A stretch of DNA of 13,834 bases from JBDSYA01 sp039925865. GTDB lineage: Bacteria; Bacteroidota; Ignavibacteria; Tepidaquicellales; Tepidaquicellaceae. Position 1 is the stretch's first letter. The number at the start of each line of letters is the position of its first letter. Positions 13,762 through 13,834 of this stretch are shown in pieces. The stretch covers positions 1-13,834 of the forward strand of contig JBDSYA010000086.1 of assembly GCA_039925865.1 (NCBI GenBank), given 5' to 3'. Made by a program: the position numbers and the translations under genes. The notes below the pieces were generated by a model. The model had not been told where the DNA came from, made no database searches, and saw only the letters and a program-made list of their open reading frames with translations.

Positions 13762-13834
13762 TGCTACGCAGATATTTATCGCAAATACACGCAGAACTGA
13801 TCTCTCAAAAATAGATTACCTTCTGCGAACATCC
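13762..13834. repeat. Repeat copy D, running off the window
   Basis: Opens with TACGCAGATATTTATCGC, then AAATACACGCAGAA, and continues into the same long unit as copies A-C; the last 36 nt equal 12805-12840 exactly. It is in the same orientation as A-C and lies on the 5' side of the GxxExxY gene. It continues past the window edge. The stretch 13644-13761 before it is AT-rich and holds no gene I can support. Confidence 0.9.

Noticed and set aside
13591..13800. 69-aa plus-strand frame overlapping the GxxExxY gene start
   Set aside because: Low-complexity, isoleucine-rich translation of AT-rich DNA running into repeat D; no ribosome site.

Overview
The window is AT-rich chromosomal DNA, most plausibly from the Bacteroidota/Ignavibacteriota side of the FCB group. 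This rests on a SusC/CirA-like TonB-dependent receptor with an N-terminal carboxypeptidase-regulatory-like domain, many starts without a clear Shine-Dalgarno, a phosphoglucose isomerase of the type found in transaldolase-PGI fusions, and dispersed 'ACGCAGAT/TCTGCG' repeats. The lineage is inferred from gene families only.

Left part (1-3598): the window opens inside a minus-strand TonB-dependent receptor whose 5' end, signal peptide, plug and first barrel strands are present. A small accessory stretch follows. It holds an HNH nuclease fragment that has lost its 5' part, a complete MntA/HepT (MNT-HEPN) toxin-antitoxin pair on the minus strand, a probable frameshifted small ORF, and two short tandem-repeat arrays just ahead of the sugar-metabolism genes.

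Centre (3599-12787): a plus-strand cluster for central sugar metabolism: tkt (transketolase), a stand-alone PGI, a short-form 6-phosphogluconate dehydrogenase, zwf (glucose-6-phosphate dehydrogenase), pgl (6-phosphogluconolactonase) and glk (glucokinase). Glk makes glucose-6-P; Zwf, Pgl and Gnd oxidise it to ribulose-5-P with reduced nucleotide; transketolase and PGI return carbon to glycolysis. No separate transaldolase gene is present. Between tkt and pgi lies an IS200-like HUH tyrosine transposase, flanked by two near-identical modules of about 135 bp made of small hairpins with a constant TTTA/TAAA loop, which resembles a RAYT/REP (BIME-like) arrangement.

Right part (12788-13834): immediately after glk comes a dense family of direct repeats (long units plus a 24-nt tandem array). 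A further copy runs off the window end. Embedded between the copies is a minus-strand gene for a GxxExxY protein, a small PD-(D/E)xK nuclease-like family. The gene/repeat association here and the transposase/hairpin association in the centre are the two most interesting structures in the window.
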